Shown: positions 9,207 through 20,127, numbered from the stretch's first letter. The stretch: 64,000 nt of DNA from Thalassoglobus sp. JC818 (GCF_040717535.1 NZ_JBFEFI010000004.1:62001-126000), one strand, 5' to 3'. The notes: generated from the sequence alone by a model not told the origin. Numbers and translations are program-made.

Positions 9207-10451
9207 TCAGGAGCTGATTCCGGGAACAGGGAAGTTCTTGGCAAACTGAGCAATTTCGCTGCGAATTGCCTGAACTTTCGATTCGTCATCGGCTGATCGA
9301 AGAACACTCAGAATCCATTCTCCGACCTGCTTCATTTCCGCTTCTTTCATGCCGCGTGTCGTCAACGCGGCAGTTCCGATTCGAACGCCACTTGGATCGA
9401 GCGGCTTGCGCTGATCGAATGGAATCATGTTCTTGTTGACAGTAATCCCAGCTCGGTCGAGTGCCTCTTCCGCGATCTTGCCGGTGAGGTCGATGGCAGT
9501 CATATCGCAAAGCATCAGGTGATTGTCCGTTCCTCCACTCGCAAGACGAATTCCGCCAGCGACGAGTGTTTCCGCGAGAGTTTTTGCGTTGGCAATAATC
9601 TGCTCGGCGTACGCTTTGAAGGTCGGTTGCTGAGCTTCTTGGAAACAGACTGCCTTAGCCGCGACGATGTGCATCAGCGGGCCGCCCTGAAGTCCTGGAA
9701 AGACGGTCTTGTCGACAGCCTTTGCGTGCTCAGACTTACACAGAATAAATCCAGAACGTGGACCGCGAAGCGTCTTGTGAGAAGTCGAAGTGACGAAGTC
9801 GGCGACTTCGACGGGATTGTTGTGACATCCCCCAGCGACAAGGCCCGCGTAGTGAGCCATGTCGACCATCAACAGTGCGCCGTTCTCCTTTGCGATTTCA
9901 GCAAACTTGGGATGGTCGATTTCGCGAGGATACGCACTTGCCCCAGCGACGATCATTTTCGGTTTGTGCTCTTTCGCGAGGGCAGCCACGCGATCGAAAT
10001 CGATTCGGTGATCTGATTCACGCACGCCGTAGTGAACGACGTTGTACAACTGGCCAGAGAAATTCAGATGCATTCCGTGGGTGAGGTGTCCCCCATGAGC
10101 GAGATCCATCGCCAGGATCGTATCGCCGGGCTGAAGCTGGGACATGTAGACCGCCATGTTGGCCTGCGAACCAGCGTGTGGTTGCACGTTCGCATGGTCG
10201 GCACCGAAGAGCTGACAGACACGATCGCGAGCCAACACTTCCACTTCGTCGACGAATTCGCATCCGCCGTAGTAGCGACGACCAGGATACCCTTCAGCGT
10301 ATTTGTTCGTCAGAACTGTCCCGGCCGCTTCCTGAATCGCGGCACTGGTGTAGTTCTCCGAAGCGATGAGTTCGAGGCCTTCTACCTGTCGGGTTCGCTC
10401 ACGCAGAATCGATTCCCAAACTGCAGAATCGCACTCCTGAAGGGCTGACAT
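9207..10451 (-). CDS. glyA: Serine hydroxymethyltransferase
   Basis: This PLP enzyme interconverts serine plus tetrahydrofolate with glycine plus 5,10-methylene-THF in the cytoplasm. It is 414 residues, the usual length. Diagnostic stretches include '[12 protein letters not shown]' near 25-36, '[16 protein letters not shown]' near 50-65, 'HAGSQAN' near 95, and the lysine segment '[13 protein letters not shown]' near 225-237, in which K forms the Schiff base. The start ATG follows AAGGAAAG at good spacing. It is divergent from the pectate lyase gene, with a terminator just past its stop. No riboswitch was recognised in its leader. Confidence 0.97.
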   Translation of the reverse strand: MSALQECDSAVWESILRERTRQVEGLELIASENYTSAAIQEAAGTVLTNKYAEGYPGRRYYGGCEFVDEVEVLARDRVCQLFGADHANVQPHAGSQANMAVYMSQLQPGDTILAMDLAHGGHLTHGMHLNFSGQLYNVVHYGVRESDHRIDFDRVAALAKEHKPKMIVAGASAYPREIDHPKFAEIAKENGALLMVDMAHYAGLVAGGCHNNPVEVADFVTSTSHKTLRGPRSGFILCKSEHAKAVDKTVFPGLQGGPLMHIVAAKAVCFQEAQQPTFKAYAEQIIANAKTLAETLVAGGIRLASGGTDNHLMLCDMTAIDLTGKIAEEALDRAGITVNKNMIPFDQRKPLDPSGVRIGTAALTTRGMKEAEMKQVGEWILSVLRSADDESKVQAIRSEIAQFAKNFPVPGISS

Positions 10452-10850
10452 GATCTTTCCTTTTCAATAAGCAACGTTTGATATAACTTTGAGCCTGCGA
10501 ACCGTTCGTTCAACCGGTTCGACGCACTGCACTCATCGCCCACCAATTTATAGTGTTGGCCCGGTCCAGAAACCACCATACGCAGGCTGGGCTCCTAGAA
10601 TCGACAACAGAGATTCGTAGATGATGGAAATCACGTCAGGTGGATTCCATTTCATCGAAAATTCGGTTCCTTCCGCAATGAGCCCCAAACCATGGTTTGC
10701 ACGACTCTTGTGACTAATTTCCCGATGTTCGTTCACTCCATGCCCAAAATCCCTTCGAATTGATCCGAGAGTCATTCTGTGATCCAAAGCGAGTCATCAG
10801 AGTACGTTCTCTCGATCATCGCAAAATCAATTCTGCAAGCTGAGACAGTC
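10452..10850. other. Divergent intergenic region (399 bp)
   Basis: The region between glyA and the pectate lyase gene must contain both promoters. I looked for a glycine-riboswitch-like leader in front of glyA and did not recognise one, and saw no convincing small gene. Confidence 0.4.
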
Positions 10851-12293
10851 ATGAAACACCATCGCACGCTTACGGCTCTGTGGATTCTCATTCTGGGATG
10901 GGGAGTTGACACCGGTGCTGACGATCAAGTCGTTCAGCAGGCGAAAGAAACGATGAGGCGGGCGACCGAGTACTTTCACGGCGAAGTCGCGCGGCACGGA
11001 GGCTACGTTTACCACTATTCTCCCGACCTGAAAGTGCGATGGGGCGAAGGTCTGGCGTCGGAAGATCAAATTTGGGTTCAACCTCCGGGAACTCCGACAG
11101 TCGGGATGGCTTACCTAGACGCTTACTCTGCCACCCTTGACTTGAAGTACCTCGTCGCTGCCAAAGACGCCGCCGAGGCCTTGGCGTACGGACAGCTTGA
11201 ATCGGGCGGATGGGCCAACTGCGTGGACTTCGACCCCGCTGGAGAACGTGTCTATCTGTACCGCAATGGAAAAGGCCGTGGCCGAAACAACTCTTCTCTC
11301 GACGACGGACAAACCCAGTCGGCGTTGTTGTTTCTCATCCACGCGGATAAAGCCCTTCAATTCCGAAACGAGGCGATTCACGACGCAGCGATGGTCGGCC
11401 TCAATGCAGTTCTGAAAGCTCAGTTTCCGAACGGTGCATTTCCGCAAAGTTGGACTCAGCCTGTTGAAGATCGACCGGTCCTCAAAGCGAAGTATCCCGA
11501 TCACGACTGGCGTACGGAGGGGCGAATCAAAAACTACTGGGACATGTACACGTTGAATGACAACGTGTGCGGGTATCTTGCCAAAACCCTCATCGCTGCT
11601 CACCAAACTTACGAGGATGAGCGAAGTTTGCAGGCACTTCGCAAGCTGGGTGACTTTTTGATCCTGGCACAAATGCCGGAACCACAACGGGGTTGGGCTC
11701 AGCAATACAACCCTGACATGGAGCCGATCTGGGCGAGGAAATTCGAACCTCCGGGCGTTTCAGGTGACGAGACACAAGAAGCGATTGAGACCCTGCTGGA
11801 AATTGCCAGATACACAGGAGACGATCGCTATTTGGAGCCAATCCCGGCGGCGCTCGACTACCTCGATCGATCAGTACTCCCCGACGGTCAAGTGGCTCGC
11901 TATTACGAACTGAAAACGAACCGACCGCTTTACATGGAACGGACTAGAGGCAATTACTCGTTGACCTACGACTCCTCAAATCTTCCGAGTCACTACGGCT
12001 GGAAGACTCCCGCCAAAATCGAAAGCCTTCGCCGGACTTACGAACAGCAGCGGGATCATCAAATCGTTGCTGAACCGTTCGATATCGAGTCACTGGAGTC
12101 GCGTGCTGAGCAAATCATCAAAGACCTTGACCAGCAGGGAAGATGGGTAACCACAGCTTCAGGAGAGCGGCTCGTGGGACAACCCAAAATTCGAGCTGGC
12201 GATCAGTACATCAGCAGCGCAGTCTTCAGCGAGAATCTGACAACCCTCAGCCTCTATCTGAAAACAATGGCCGCAGCCATTGCTTCCAAGTAA
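10851..12293 (+). CDS. Secreted pectate lyase, PL10/PelA type
   Basis: The encoded enzyme should cleave polygalacturonate by beta-elimination outside the cytoplasm. From the ATG at 10851 the product is 480 residues with a signal peptide ([18 protein letters not shown]...GADD). The rest matches the (alpha/alpha)3 fold of family PL10: '[13 protein letters not shown]', 'NGAFPQSW', 'YTLNDNV', '[22 protein letters not shown]' split across the central domain, and '[19 protein letters not shown]'. In-frame codons upstream (from 10779) would bury the signal peptide, so they are excluded. It is a single gene, with no transporter or galacturonate catabolic genes beside it. It converges with trpA. Confidence 0.88.
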   Translation: MKHHRTLTALWILILGWGVDTGADDQVVQQAKETMRRATEYFHGEVARHGGYVYHYSPDLKVRWGEGLASEDQIWVQPPGTPTVGMAYLDAYSATLDLKYLVAAKDAAEALAYGQLESGGWANCVDFDPAGERVYLYRNGKGRGRNNSSLDDGQTQSALLFLIHADKALQFRNEAIHDAAMVGLNAVLKAQFPNGAFPQSWTQPVEDRPVLKAKYPDHDWRTEGRIKNYWDMYTLNDNVCGYLAKTLIAAHQTYEDERSLQALRKLGDFLILAQMPEPQRGWAQQYNPDMEPIWARKFEPPGVSGDETQEAIETLLEIARYTGDDRYLEPIPAALDYLDRSVLPDGQVARYYELKTNRPLYMERTRGNYSLTYDSSNLPSHYGWKTPAKIESLRRTYEQQRDHQIVAEPFDIESLESRAEQIIKDLDQQGRWVTTASGERLVGQPKIRAGDQYISSAVFSENLTTLSLYLKTMAAAIASK

Positions 12294-12349
12294 ACGACTT
12301 TTCCGAGGAGTTCTTCTCGAAATGGATTCGAAGCAGAATTGAAAATGCT

Positions 12350-13165
12350 CTACTTCGCATGAGTCGCAGCGACCATGTCGCCCGCGAGTTTCGAGAGATC
12401 TTTCTGGAGTTCATCGGACGAGAGTGTTTTGTCGGCAAGCTCTTGAAAGCGTCTGACAATTGCTGAGCCGATGATGACTCCGTCCGCGAGGTCTCGGAGC
12501 GGTTCGACATGTTCGGGCTTACTGATTCCGAAGCCAACCGCCAGCGGAAGATCGGTCTCTTCTCGCAGCCACTTCAATTGATCCAGCAACGCATCAGCAA
12601 CTCGCTCGCGTTCACCCGTCGTCCCCGAAACTGCAATGCAGTAGACGAACCCTGAACAAGATTTGAGAATCTTGCGGACACGTTCTCTCGGGCTCGTGGG
12701 AGCGACGAGTTGAATCAAATCCAGCCCCGCACCCCGGACTTTCTCAAACACTTCCGCAGCTTCATCTCCAGGCAGATCCGGAATGATGAGCCCGCTGATT
12801 CCTGACTCAACGCAGGAAGACAAGAACTGATCAACACCTGTGCGAAAGACGATCGCGAAGCTGACCATCGCCACAAGCGGTGGAAGTTGTTCGTGATCGA
12901 GTTCTCCCAACGCTTTGAAGATCTGAGAGACAGAGACTTTTGACTCAAGAGCTCGCGTGTAAGACGCTTGAATGACCGGTCCGTCGGCGATGGGATCGCT
13001 GTAGGGGAACCCGATTTCGATCATGTCGACATTCGCTGCTCCCAACGTGCGAATCACCTGTTGGGTGGCTGCGAGATCGGGATCGCCAGCGGTGATAAAT
13101 GGCATGAATGCCATCTGGTTTTGTTCTTTGAGGCTGGCGAAGACGGCTGAAATGCGTGAGTCCAC
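12350..13165 (-). CDS. trpA: Tryptophan synthase alpha chain
   Basis: Cleaves indole-3-glycerol phosphate to indole and glyceraldehyde-3-phosphate; indole is passed to TrpB. A TIM barrel with 'FMPFITAGDPDLAAT' and the catalytic-region motif 'MIEIGFPYSDPIADGPVIQ', then 'GLIIPDLPGDEA' and 'GFGISKPEHV'. I place the start at the GTG at 13165 (271 residues, the family norm), because GGAGA sits upstream at good spacing. Starting at 13270 would add 35 low-complexity residues without homology. It lies 159 bases after trpB on the same strand, in the standard B-A order. No other trp genes are in the window. Confidence 0.95.
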   Translation of the reverse strand: MDSRISAVFASLKEQNQMAFMPFITAGDPDLAATQQVIRTLGAANVDMIEIGFPYSDPIADGPVIQASYTRALESKVSVSQIFKALGELDHEQLPPLVAMVSFAIVFRTGVDQFLSSCVESGISGLIIPDLPGDEAAEVFEKVRGAGLDLIQLVAPTSPRERVRKILKSCSGFVYCIAVSGTTGERERVADALLDQLKWLREETDLPLAVGFGISKPEHVEPLRDLADGVIIGSAIVRRFQELADKTLSSDELQKDLSKLAGDMVAATHAK

Positions 13166-13324
13166 TCGGGATCTCCGTTGGAATGACTTCGGTGTTGAAT
13201 CGTTAATGGTCGAGTTTGTCTCAGATCGAGCGGTTCGAATCGACGAATTCAATCCGGCCTGCCGGGTCATAGTTCGTCGGTGTTGTGCCTATTGGCTCGA
13301 TAAGACGCTTTAGCTTGTGCTGCG

Positions 13325-14530
13325 TTACATTTCAATTCCGGTGAGGCGAGCCACTTCGCTGATGTCTTTGTCACCGCGTCCCGAAAGGCAGACGACGACG
13401 ATCTCATCACGTGAGCGTTTTTTGGCCGCTTTGACTGCGTGGGCCACCGCGTGCGAACTTTCGACGGCCGGCAAAATTCCTTCGAGCTTGGCAACGAGCT
13501 GGAACATCTCTAACGCTTCGTCATCCATCGCGACGGTGTATTGCACGCGGCCTGATTCTTTCCAGTAGCTGTGCTCTGGTCCCACTCCCGGATAGTCGAG
13601 TCCGGCGGAAATCGAATGAACGTCTTGCGTCTGACCGTCCTGATCCTGCATGACGTAGCTGAAACTGCCGTGCAGAACGCCTTTGACTCCGTATGTCAGC
13701 GGGCTGGCGTGGTCTCCGGGTTGTGCTCCGCGTCCGCCTGCTTCCACTCCGGTGAGGCTGACGTCGTAATCTTCAACGAACGGATAGAACATTCCGGCAG
13801 CGTTGGAACCGCCTCCGACACAGGCGATCACTTCGTTTGGAAGCTGACCTGTTTCGTCGAGGCACTGCTGGCGAGCCTCGCGTCCGATCACAGACTGGAA
13901 GTCACGAACAATCATTGGAAACGGATGCGGACCAACTGCCGATCCGAGGATGTAGTGCGTGGAATCAACGCTGGCCATCCAGTCTCGCATCGCTTCGTTG
14001 ATGGCGTCGCGAAGGGTGCGCGAGCCCGATGTGACCGAGCGAACTTCCGCTCCCATGTTTCGCATCAGGAACACGTTCAACTTTTGCCGTCGAATATCTT
14101 CTTCGCCCATGTAGACGACGCATTCGAGGCCGAATCGAGCACATGCCGTTGCAGAAGCCACACCGTGCTGACCGGCCCCGGTTTCTGCAATCACGCGTTT
14201 CTTACCCATTCGAAGCGTGAGCAGTGCCTGTCCGATCGTGTTGTTGATCTTGTGGGCACCGGTGTGATTCAAGTCTTCCCGCTTGAAATAGATCTTCGCA
14301 CCGCCAGCGTGTTCGGTAAGCCGTTCAGCGAAATACAGCGGGCTGGGACGACCGACGTAAGTCTTGAGCAGGTGATCCAATTGGGACTGAAAGTCTGGAT
14401 CGGACTTGGAACGCAAGTACTCTTCGTGAAGCTGATCCAGGGCCTCCATGAGTGTTTCAGGCACAAATCGGCGACCAAATTCCCCGAATCGTCCTTCTGC
14501 GTCAGGAACACTCTTGGTGGCATTAGACAT
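13325..14530 (-). CDS. trpB: Tryptophan synthase beta chain
   Basis: PLP enzyme joining indole and serine to make tryptophan; partner of TrpA. It has 401 residues, the normal length. Signatures: '[18 protein letters not shown]' with the PLP lysine in HKINN (near residue 95), '[10 protein letters not shown]', '[16 protein letters not shown]', and the phosphate-binding '[10 protein letters not shown]' near 240. The ATG is preceded by a GAGAG-type site. It is the first gene of a trpB-trpA unit, with a 382-base upstream region shared with a divergent epimerase gene. I did not recognise a tryptophan attenuator there. Confidence 0.97.
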   Translation of the reverse strand: MSNATKSVPDAEGRFGEFGRRFVPETLMEALDQLHEEYLRSKSDPDFQSQLDHLLKTYVGRPSPLYFAERLTEHAGGAKIYFKREDLNHTGAHKINNTIGQALLTLRMGKKRVIAETGAGQHGVASATACARFGLECVVYMGEEDIRRQKLNVFLMRNMGAEVRSVTSGSRTLRDAINEAMRDWMASVDSTHYILGSAVGPHPFPMIVRDFQSVIGREARQQCLDETGQLPNEVIACVGGGSNAAGMFYPFVEDYDVSLTGVEAGGRGAQPGDHASPLTYGVKGVLHGSFSYVMQDQDGQTQDVHSISAGLDYPGVGPEHSYWKESGRVQYTVAMDDEALEMFQLVAKLEGILPAVESSHAVAHAVKAAKKRSRDEIVVVCLSGRGDKDISEVARLTGIEM

Positions 14531-14912
14531 TGTCTATTCTCTCAGTCTCGTTGTATTGCAGCTGTTTGACACTTAGCATTGTGGATCTGACGCGAGTCGA
14601 CAAGGACGGGTTCACTTCAGATTGCTTCGCGGCAAATTCGGGAATTTCATATCGCACTTCCGAGATTATTTCGAGGCTCGCGAGCACGTCAACGAATTCG
14701 GATCGATTTCAATTTTCATTTCGCAAGAAAGCCCAACATTCCGTGAGAAATCCTGCGAGTTGTCGTCAACTCACAGGTGAAATGGGGTTCTTGATGGCGT
14801 TGATTGACCGTGATGTGAAATTGAAGTCCAATGCGTCCATCAAAAACTGCTCATTTGTGCTCCCCGACAGAAGAGTGTCGCGGAGCAGACACTTGAATCG
14901 GGGAAGACAAAT
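14531..14912. other. Divergent intergenic region (382 bp)
   Basis: Upstream region shared by trpB (minus) and the epimerase gene (plus). Frames running through it have no start context or protein-like composition. No attenuator peptide with tandem Trp codons was found by eye. Confidence 0.4.
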
Positions 14913-15755
14913 ATGAAGTACGGTCTGAATCTGCTGCTCTGGACGTCTGGTGTCGATGAATCCATTTTCCCAACTTTGGATCGAATCAAGGAATGGGGCT
15001 ACGATGGCGTCGAGTTGCCAGTCTTTGACATGGACGAGGCAGCATACAAAAAAATCGGATCGAAGCTGGACGAACTCGGCTTTGGACGGACTGCTGTGAC
15101 CGTCTGCACAGTCGAAGAAAACCCGATTTCCGAAGATGCTGCTATTCGCGAAGCTGGAGTCAATCGGCTCAAAAAAGCGGTCGACATGTGTGCTGCTTCG
15201 GGATGTACACACTTGCTGGGACCAATTCACTCGGCGCTTGGCCATTTCGTCGGTCGCGGACGAACTGAAGAGGAATGGAAGTGGGCTCAGGACAGCCTCG
15301 CCAAAGCTGCGGATTACGCTCAGGCCAACGATGTCACACTGGTCGTCGAGTATCTCAATCGCTTTGAGTGCTACTTCCTCAACTGTGCAGAAGACACCGC
15401 ACGTTTCTGCCGGGAAGTGAATCATCCGCATCTCAAGATGATGTACGACACCTTCCACGCCAACATCGAAGAAAAATCTCCCAGCGAAGCCATCAAAGCC
15501 TGCCAGGATCAACTGGTTCACGTTCATATCTCAGAGAACGACCGATCGACGCCGGGCGAAGGTGGAATCAACTGGGATGAGAATTTCAAAGCCATCAAAG
15601 AGGTCGGCTATGACGGTTGGCTGATGATCGAAGCGTTCGGTCTCGCCCTGCCTGAACTGGCAGCTGCAACATGCATCTGGCGACGCATGTTCCCGAGCGA
15701 AGAGCATCTCGCAAAAGAAGGTTTGAAATTCATGAAATCCCGGATGGAGGGATAA
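14913..15755 (+). CDS. Sugar epimerase/isomerase, D-psicose/tagatose 3-epimerase-like
   Basis: A 280-residue TIM-barrel protein of the xylose-isomerase-like/AP-endonuclease-2 superfamily. N-terminal 'MKYGLNLLLWTSGVD' and metal-binding blocks 'LVVEYLNRFECYFLN' (Glu), 'KMMYDTFHANIEE' (Asp, His), 'HVHISENDRSTPGEG' (His) and 'LMIEAFG' (Glu) match ketose 3-epimerases, which use Mn2+ or Co2+ to epimerise C3 of ketohexoses. It carries no signal peptide, so it is cytoplasmic. It is a single gene with its own terminator. Exact sugar specificity (psicose, tagatose or erythrulose) cannot be read from the sequence; a hydroxypyruvate isomerase-like role is the main alternative. Confidence 0.85.
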   Translation: MKYGLNLLLWTSGVDESIFPTLDRIKEWGYDGVELPVFDMDEAAYKKIGSKLDELGFGRTAVTVCTVEENPISEDAAIREAGVNRLKKAVDMCAASGCTHLLGPIHSALGHFVGRGRTEEEWKWAQDSLAKAADYAQANDVTLVVEYLNRFECYFLNCAEDTARFCREVNHPHLKMMYDTFHANIEEKSPSEAIKACQDQLVHVHISENDRSTPGEGGINWDENFKAIKEVGYDGWLMIEAFGLALPELAAATCIWRRMFPSEEHLAKEGLKFMKSRMEG

Positions 15756-15810
15756 CTTCCCAATTCCAATCCGGAAGAGATTTTCGCAGATCGCGGATCA
15801 TCTCCCTCAC

Positions 15811-15853
15811 ACAATTGGCCCCGGAAGTTCATTCTGCGGCCAATTGTTTCTTT
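15811..15853 (+). terminator. Terminator after epimerase gene
   Basis: A 10-bp stem ACAATTGGCC / GGCCAATTGT with a 17-base loop is followed by TTCTTTTC, 56 bases after the epimerase stop. Confidence 0.8.
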
Positions 15854-15948
15854 TCAACGACAGGTTGAAGTGGTCTTTTCTAAAGAGCATTCATTGCTTC
15901 ACTGCCCAAGCATGGGGCGAACATCATGCGACTGAGGAACTCTGATTG

Positions 15949-17466
15949 ATGGCGGAAGTTGGAAAAGTTTATCTGGTCGGAGGCGGTCCCGGTGATCCCG
16001 GACTGCTGACACTCAAAGCGAAACGCTGCCTCGAAATCGCTGATGTCGTCTTGTACGACGGGCTCGTGAATCCACTTCTGCTCAGACACACTAAGGCAAC
16101 TGCTGAGAGGACAAACCGCGTTGGTTTGGGACCAGAAAAACGACTCGATCAGGACGAGATCAACAAGCGACTCGTGGACGCTGCCAAAGCTGGGAAGATC
16201 GTCGTCCGCCTCAAGGGAGGCGACCCCTATATCTTCGGTCGGGGGAGCGAAGAAGCATTGGCTCTCGCGGAAGCTGGCATTCCGTTTGAAGTCGTTCCTG
16301 GCATCACAGCAGCCACCGCAGCGGCGGCCTATTCAGGTGTCTCTCTGACTCACCGAAAACTGGCCTCTGCTGTCGCCTTTATTACCGGTCACGAAGCCCC
16401 CACGAAACCGCAATCAGCGCTCGACTATGAGCAACTCGTCAAATTCCCTGGCACGCTCGTCTTCTACATGGGGCTCCATCGGCTTCCTGAAATCGCGAAG
16501 TCATTAATCGCGAGCGGAATGGACCCGGAAACGTCAACGCTCGTCATCTCAAAAGCCAGCACCCCGCTGCAGCAAAGCGTCCATGCTTCTCTGGAAGATA
16601 TTGGTGAGAAGGTTGCTCAGGCCAATCTGCAAGCCCCTTCACTGATTGTGGTGGGCGAATGCACTCGCCAGCGAGAGCAGATCAACTGGTTCGAGACGCT
16701 TCCTCTGATCGGTCAAACGATCGGCATCGCCCGCCCTGAACATCAGACGGATGAAGTGATTGACCAGGCGATTCAACTTGGTGCTGCCCCGATTTTGATG
16801 CCCGCCATCAAGACCTCGCCACTCTCTGACTGGACGGAAGTGGATCAGGTCATCGAAACACTCGAAGAGTTCGACTGGATTGTGTTTACCAGCGTGAATG
16901 GTGTGGATGCTTTTCTCGGCAGACTCTGGGAACTCGGAAGCGATGCCCGCCGCTTCGGGAAGATGAAGATCGCCTGCATTGGCCCAGCGACAGCGAAACG
17001 CCTCGAAGAGTATTCCATTCGGCCGGATCTTGTGCCGCCGGTATACAAAGGAGAAGAACTCGCCGATGCAATGAAACCGCATGTGGAGGGAAAATCAGTG
17101 CTTTGGGCACGGGCAAATCGGGGTCGAGAGGTCATTCCGGAAACGCTCATTTCCGCCGGAGCTGAGTTTCGAAGCCTTGTTGTTTATCAACACCTCGACG
17201 TCCCTTCATTCCCGAATGCCGCAATCGACGCTCTCCATCGTGGGAAACTCGACTGGATCGCACTCAGCAGTCCGACCATTGCACGTAACGTCGCAGAACG
17301 AATTCAGGAACTGTCACTCAATCAGCTTCCAAAATTTGCAGCCATCAGCCCAGTGACTCAGGAAGCAGCCGAACAAGCCGGCTTGACGATCAAGGCAGTC
17401 GCACAGGAATTCACCTGGCCCGGCCTTTTTCAGGCGATTGTCGAGTGGCAACAGAACCACAAATGA
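15949..17466 (+). CDS. cobA-hemD: Fused uroporphyrinogen-III C-methyltransferase / uroporphyrinogen-III synthase
   Basis: Two tetrapyrrole enzymes in one 505-residue chain. Residues about 5-245 are a SUMT/CobA methylase: 'VYLVGGGPGDPGLLTLKA', 'VVRLKGGDPYIFGRGSEE', 'VVPGITAATAAAAYSGVSLTHR'. They make precorrin-2 for sirohaem or cobalamin. Residues about 255-500 are a HemD-type synthase with 'WIVFTSVNGVDAF', 'IACIGPATAKRLEE' and 'WIALSSPTIARNV', which closes hydroxymethylbilane to uroporphyrinogen III. The order is CobA first, HemD second, as known in several phyla. ATG at 15949 is preferred over the adjacent TTG; GAGGA lies upstream. No other haem genes flank it. Confidence 0.95.
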   Translation: MAEVGKVYLVGGGPGDPGLLTLKAKRCLEIADVVLYDGLVNPLLLRHTKATAERTNRVGLGPEKRLDQDEINKRLVDAAKAGKIVVRLKGGDPYIFGRGSEEALALAEAGIPFEVVPGITAATAAAAYSGVSLTHRKLASAVAFITGHEAPTKPQSALDYEQLVKFPGTLVFYMGLHRLPEIAKSLIASGMDPETSTLVISKASTPLQQSVHASLEDIGEKVAQANLQAPSLIVVGECTRQREQINWFETLPLIGQTIGIARPEHQTDEVIDQAIQLGAAPILMPAIKTSPLSDWTEVDQVIETLEEFDWIVFTSVNGVDAFLGRLWELGSDARRFGKMKIACIGPATAKRLEEYSIRPDLVPPVYKGEELADAMKPHVEGKSVLWARANRGREVIPETLISAGAEFRSLVVYQHLDVPSFPNAAIDALHRGKLDWIALSSPTIARNVAERIQELSLNQLPKFAAISPVTQEAAEQAGLTIKAVAQEFTWPGLFQAIVEWQQNHK

Positions 17467-17533
17467 GAAATGTCGCTGTTGGCCAAATTGATCTCGCAAA
17501 CGCTGCCCGCGAGATCACAGTCTAGACATAAAA

Positions 17534-17563
17534 AAACCGGTCGCGGAATGGCGACCGGTTTGA
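17534..17563. terminator. Bidirectional terminator between cobA-hemD and ferredoxin
   Basis: An 11-bp perfect stem AAACCGGTCGC / GCGACCGGTTT with a 6-base loop is preceded by an A-run and followed by T's. It fits the convergent gene arrangement. Confidence 0.85.
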
Positions 17564-17634
17564 ATTCCAGCAGTCCGGAACAGGTGTGAACGTCTCCGCC
17601 ACACCGTTATCGCTCAACTGAGCAGTCTTCTCGA

Positions 17635-17919
17635 TTAGCCGACGTCGCCACCGAGAGCTTCTTTTTTCTCAGTGATGACTGGGCATTGAGGAGCCATTTC
17701 AGCGTTGAGCTCTGTGTACCCCGCCCACTCTTCTGGAAGGTTATCTTCGTGGAAGATCGCTTCGACTGGGCACTCCGGAACACAGGCTTCGCAGTCAATA
17801 CATTCATCAGGATGAATGTAGAGAATTGCTTCGCCTTCGTAGAAACATTCGACGGGGCAAACGACAACGCAGTCGGTGTATTTGCAGTTAAAACATGGTT
17901 CCGCGACGACATGTGTCAT
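17635..17919 (-). CDS. fdxA: Seven-iron ferredoxin (3Fe-4S/4Fe-4S), FdxA type
   Basis: A 94-residue electron carrier resembling Azotobacter ferredoxin I and FdxA of actinobacteria. Cysteines C9, C12, C17, C21 and C40, C43, C46, C50 are in the pattern C-x2-C-x4-C-x3-CP ... C-x2-C-x2-C-x3-CP. The extra spacing in the first group is typical of a 3Fe-4S cluster. '[19 protein letters not shown]' and '[10 protein letters not shown]' near the end are characteristic of this subfamily. The ATG follows AAGGAAAAG-like purines. It is a single gene with its own leader. The redox partner is not evident. Confidence 0.93.
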   Translation of the reverse strand: MTHVVAEPCFNCKYTDCVVVCPVECFYEGEAILYIHPDECIDCEACVPECPVEAIFHEDNLPEEWAGYTELNAEMAPQCPVITEKKEALGGDVG

Positions 17920-18110
17920 CAGACTTTTCCTTTTCCGGATGCAACAGATTGCGAAAGTAAATATTTACGGCAACTCAAAGCAAAACAATGCTGCCACAAA
18001 TCATATGTTCGGCCAGTTACTTCGTTGTAGGACGGCTAAAATATGCTGTCAAGACATTTTGCATACCCTCGGAACAGTGGATCACTGTATTGAGATTTGG
18101 TCTCAACTGA

Positions 18111-18488
18111 TTACGAACTTTCAACGGCAAATCCTGCCTCATTCCAGGCTCTCCAACCCCCATCCATTGAGATCACTGAAGTGTATCCCATGCGTTGAGC
18201 TGCATCGGCTGCGAGAGCGGATCGATACCCACCGCCGCAGTACATGACGATCTTCGTCGATGGGTCCGGAACCACCTTTTCGATGTCTCGTTCAAGGACT
18301 CCCTTTCCAAGATGAATCGCTCTGGGCAGATGTCCCTTTGCGAACTCACTTTCTTCCCGCACATCGACCAGCAGAAACTCGTCTCCGTTCTCCTGCATCG
18401 TGCGGACATCTTCGATGTTGCATTCGGTGACTTTCGCCCGAGCTTCGTTCACAATTTCGAGAAAACGTGGGGAATGACTTTTCGCCAT
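18111..18488 (-). CDS. Rhodanese-like sulfurtransferase
   Basis: A single-domain rhodanese of 125 residues. The active-site loop 'YCGGGYRS' carries the catalytic Cys84, and 'LLVDVREESEFAKGHLPRAIHL' (split by the fold) is the typical N-terminal block. Such proteins carry persulfide sulfur or act in thiol redox chemistry in the cytoplasm. I use the ATG at 18488, preceded by GAGG; longer forms would run into the SpoVR gene in another frame. It lies 112 bases downstream of spoVR on the same strand, so read-through is possible, though no functional link is known to me. Confidence 0.85.
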   Translation of the reverse strand: MAKSHSPRFLEIVNEARAKVTECNIEDVRTMQENGDEFLLVDVREESEFAKGHLPRAIHLGKGVLERDIEKVVPDPSTKIVMYCGGGYRSALAADAAQRMGYTSVISMDGGWRAWNEAGFAVESS

Positions 18489-18600
18489 TTGAAGAACCTC
18501 AATTCGTAGATTGCTTATCGACTTCGAGTTTGAAACCGCTGCTCCACAGACCTCCTGACAACTTGTGAAGAAACTGCTGCCAGCTTTCCCAACTCTGTGA

Positions 18601-20127
18601 CTACTTCTCGATCGACTTGATCTCGTGAGTATGTCCATCGTACGAAATTGTCGACAGCTCTTCATCGATGACCGTTTCAAGATGCACCGGACGGCCCCAG
18701 ATGGCTTGGAGATTCTTTAGGGTATCGTTGGCGTAATCCTGTTTGAGTTCGACTCCCTGATAGTCATGCCGCAGATAGAGCTCTCCACGATTGGAATGAT
18801 TTCCATCCACGACGAAAATAAACGGGCGGCCGTGATTCGTGAGACTCTTGAGAAACTGCTTCTTGATCTCATCAAACTCGCGTGAAGCAATTTCGTAGTC
18901 GCCGCTGCGATCGTTGTAGGCGAATGAAAACATCTTGTGACGTTGACAGAACTCAGCAGTCAGGAAGGTGTCGATGAACGTGAGGTCGTTGTGAATCCTG
19001 CGGACTTCGAAAATCTTGTCACGCCCCAAACCGAGTTCTCGATCCCAACTCCGTTTGTGATGCATGTCGTCGCACGCTTCCCACTCCTCACCAAACTTCC
19101 CGCGGTTCCAGCGCTCTTCGATATCCCTGAACAGCTCGATGCCAATCTTGTACGGATTGATCCGCTGTGGAGACATCGCCATCGTCCCGGAGTGATGGTC
19201 GGCGTAGTCGATCACTTCGGCATCCGTCAGACCATGTCGGGTCATGATTGTTGAGTGCCAATAACTCGCCCAACCTTCATTCATAATCTTCGTCTGCCCC
19301 TGAGGAGCGAAGTAGTAAGCCTCGTCCCGAATAATCGCCAGAACATCATGCTGCCATTGTTTGAGTGGAGCATGGTCGAGAAGAAACTTCAGCACATCTC
19401 GTTGTGGCTCTTCAGGGAATGACCGTTGGGCTGCTTTCTCCTGTGCAACTGCGGAACGTCGCATCTCTTCCCGTTCGAGCACTTCGGGAGGATTGATGTA
19501 ATCGTCCATGTAGTCCTTCGCCCGAAATCGTCCGCGAGATGAGTCGGAGTCACTCTCCCCATTCGTCTTCGATTTCGAAGCATGTTCGGGCGGAGCGGTA
19601 CGTTGAATGTGTGGCAGATAGGGGTCGATCAAATTGTCCAGCGAGAGACAACAGTCGATGAAGCGTTCCACGTTTTCGTAACCGAAGCGATCGATATATC
19701 GATTCACTCGCGCAGCATGGTTGGCCATCTGATCGAGCATCTTGCGATTCGTGGGAGCGAACCAGGCGTTGTTTTTGAAGAAGTCGCAGTGCCCGTAGAC
19801 GTGGGCAATGACCAGCTTCTGATCGGTCATTTCATTCGCGGTGAGGAGATAGGCGTAACACGGGTCAGTGTTGATCACCATCTCGTAAATCTTTGAGAGC
19901 CCGTAAGAATAGCTTTTCAGCAATTCATCGTATTCCGCTCCGAATCTCCAGTGCGGGTAGCGAATCGGGAACCCGCCGTACGCGGCGAACATGCTCAACT
20001 CTTCGTAGTCGAGCATTTCAAAAATCGTCTCGAAGCAATCCAGACCGTACGACCGTGCAATTTCTTCCATACGACACTGGATGTCGCGAATCTCAGGCGG
20101 GAGAGCTCGGTGCGTCGTCACAGCCAT
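18601..20127 (-). CDS. spoVR: SpoVR family protein
   Basis: A 508-residue cytoplasmic protein of the SpoVR/YcgB family. Segments such as '[20 protein letters not shown]', '[17 protein letters not shown]', '[13 protein letters not shown]' and '[18 protein letters not shown]' are the conserved core. In Bacillus SpoVR affects spore cortex formation, but the family is widespread in non-sporulating bacteria. There it is usually beside a PrkA-type kinase (yeaG) and a DUF444/VWA protein (yeaH). Neither partner is seen here: a 598-base region without a clear gene lies upstream and mdh follows on the other strand. Biochemical function is not established. Start ATG at 20127, after AGGAGATG. Confidence 0.93.
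   Translation of the reverse strand: MAVTTHRALPPEIRDIQCRMEEIARSYGLDCFETIFEMLDYEELSMFAAYGGFPIRYPHWRFGAEYDELLKSYSYGLSKIYEMVINTDPCYAYLLTANEMTDQKLVIAHVYGHCDFFKNNAWFAPTNRKMLDQMANHAARVNRYIDRFGYENVERFIDCCLSLDNLIDPYLPHIQRTAPPEHASKSKTNGESDSDSSRGRFRAKDYMDDYINPPEVLEREEMRRSAVAQEKAAQRSFPEEPQRDVLKFLLDHAPLKQWQHDVLAIIRDEAYYFAPQGQTKIMNEGWASYWHSTIMTRHGLTDAEVIDYADHHSGTMAMSPQRINPYKIGIELFRDIEERWNRGKFGEEWEACDDMHHKRSWDRELGLGRDKIFEVRRIHNDLTFIDTFLTAEFCQRHKMFSFAYNDRSGDYEIASREFDEIKKQFLKSLTNHGRPFIFVVDGNHSNRGELYLRHDYQGVELKQDYANDTLKNLQAIWGRPVHLETVIDEELSTISYDGHTHEIKSIEK

Noticed and set aside
13166-13270. Longer trpA start at 13270
   Set aside because: It would add 35 Ser/Thr/Arg-rich residues not found in TrpA. A GTG at 13165 with GGAGA upstream gives the normal length.
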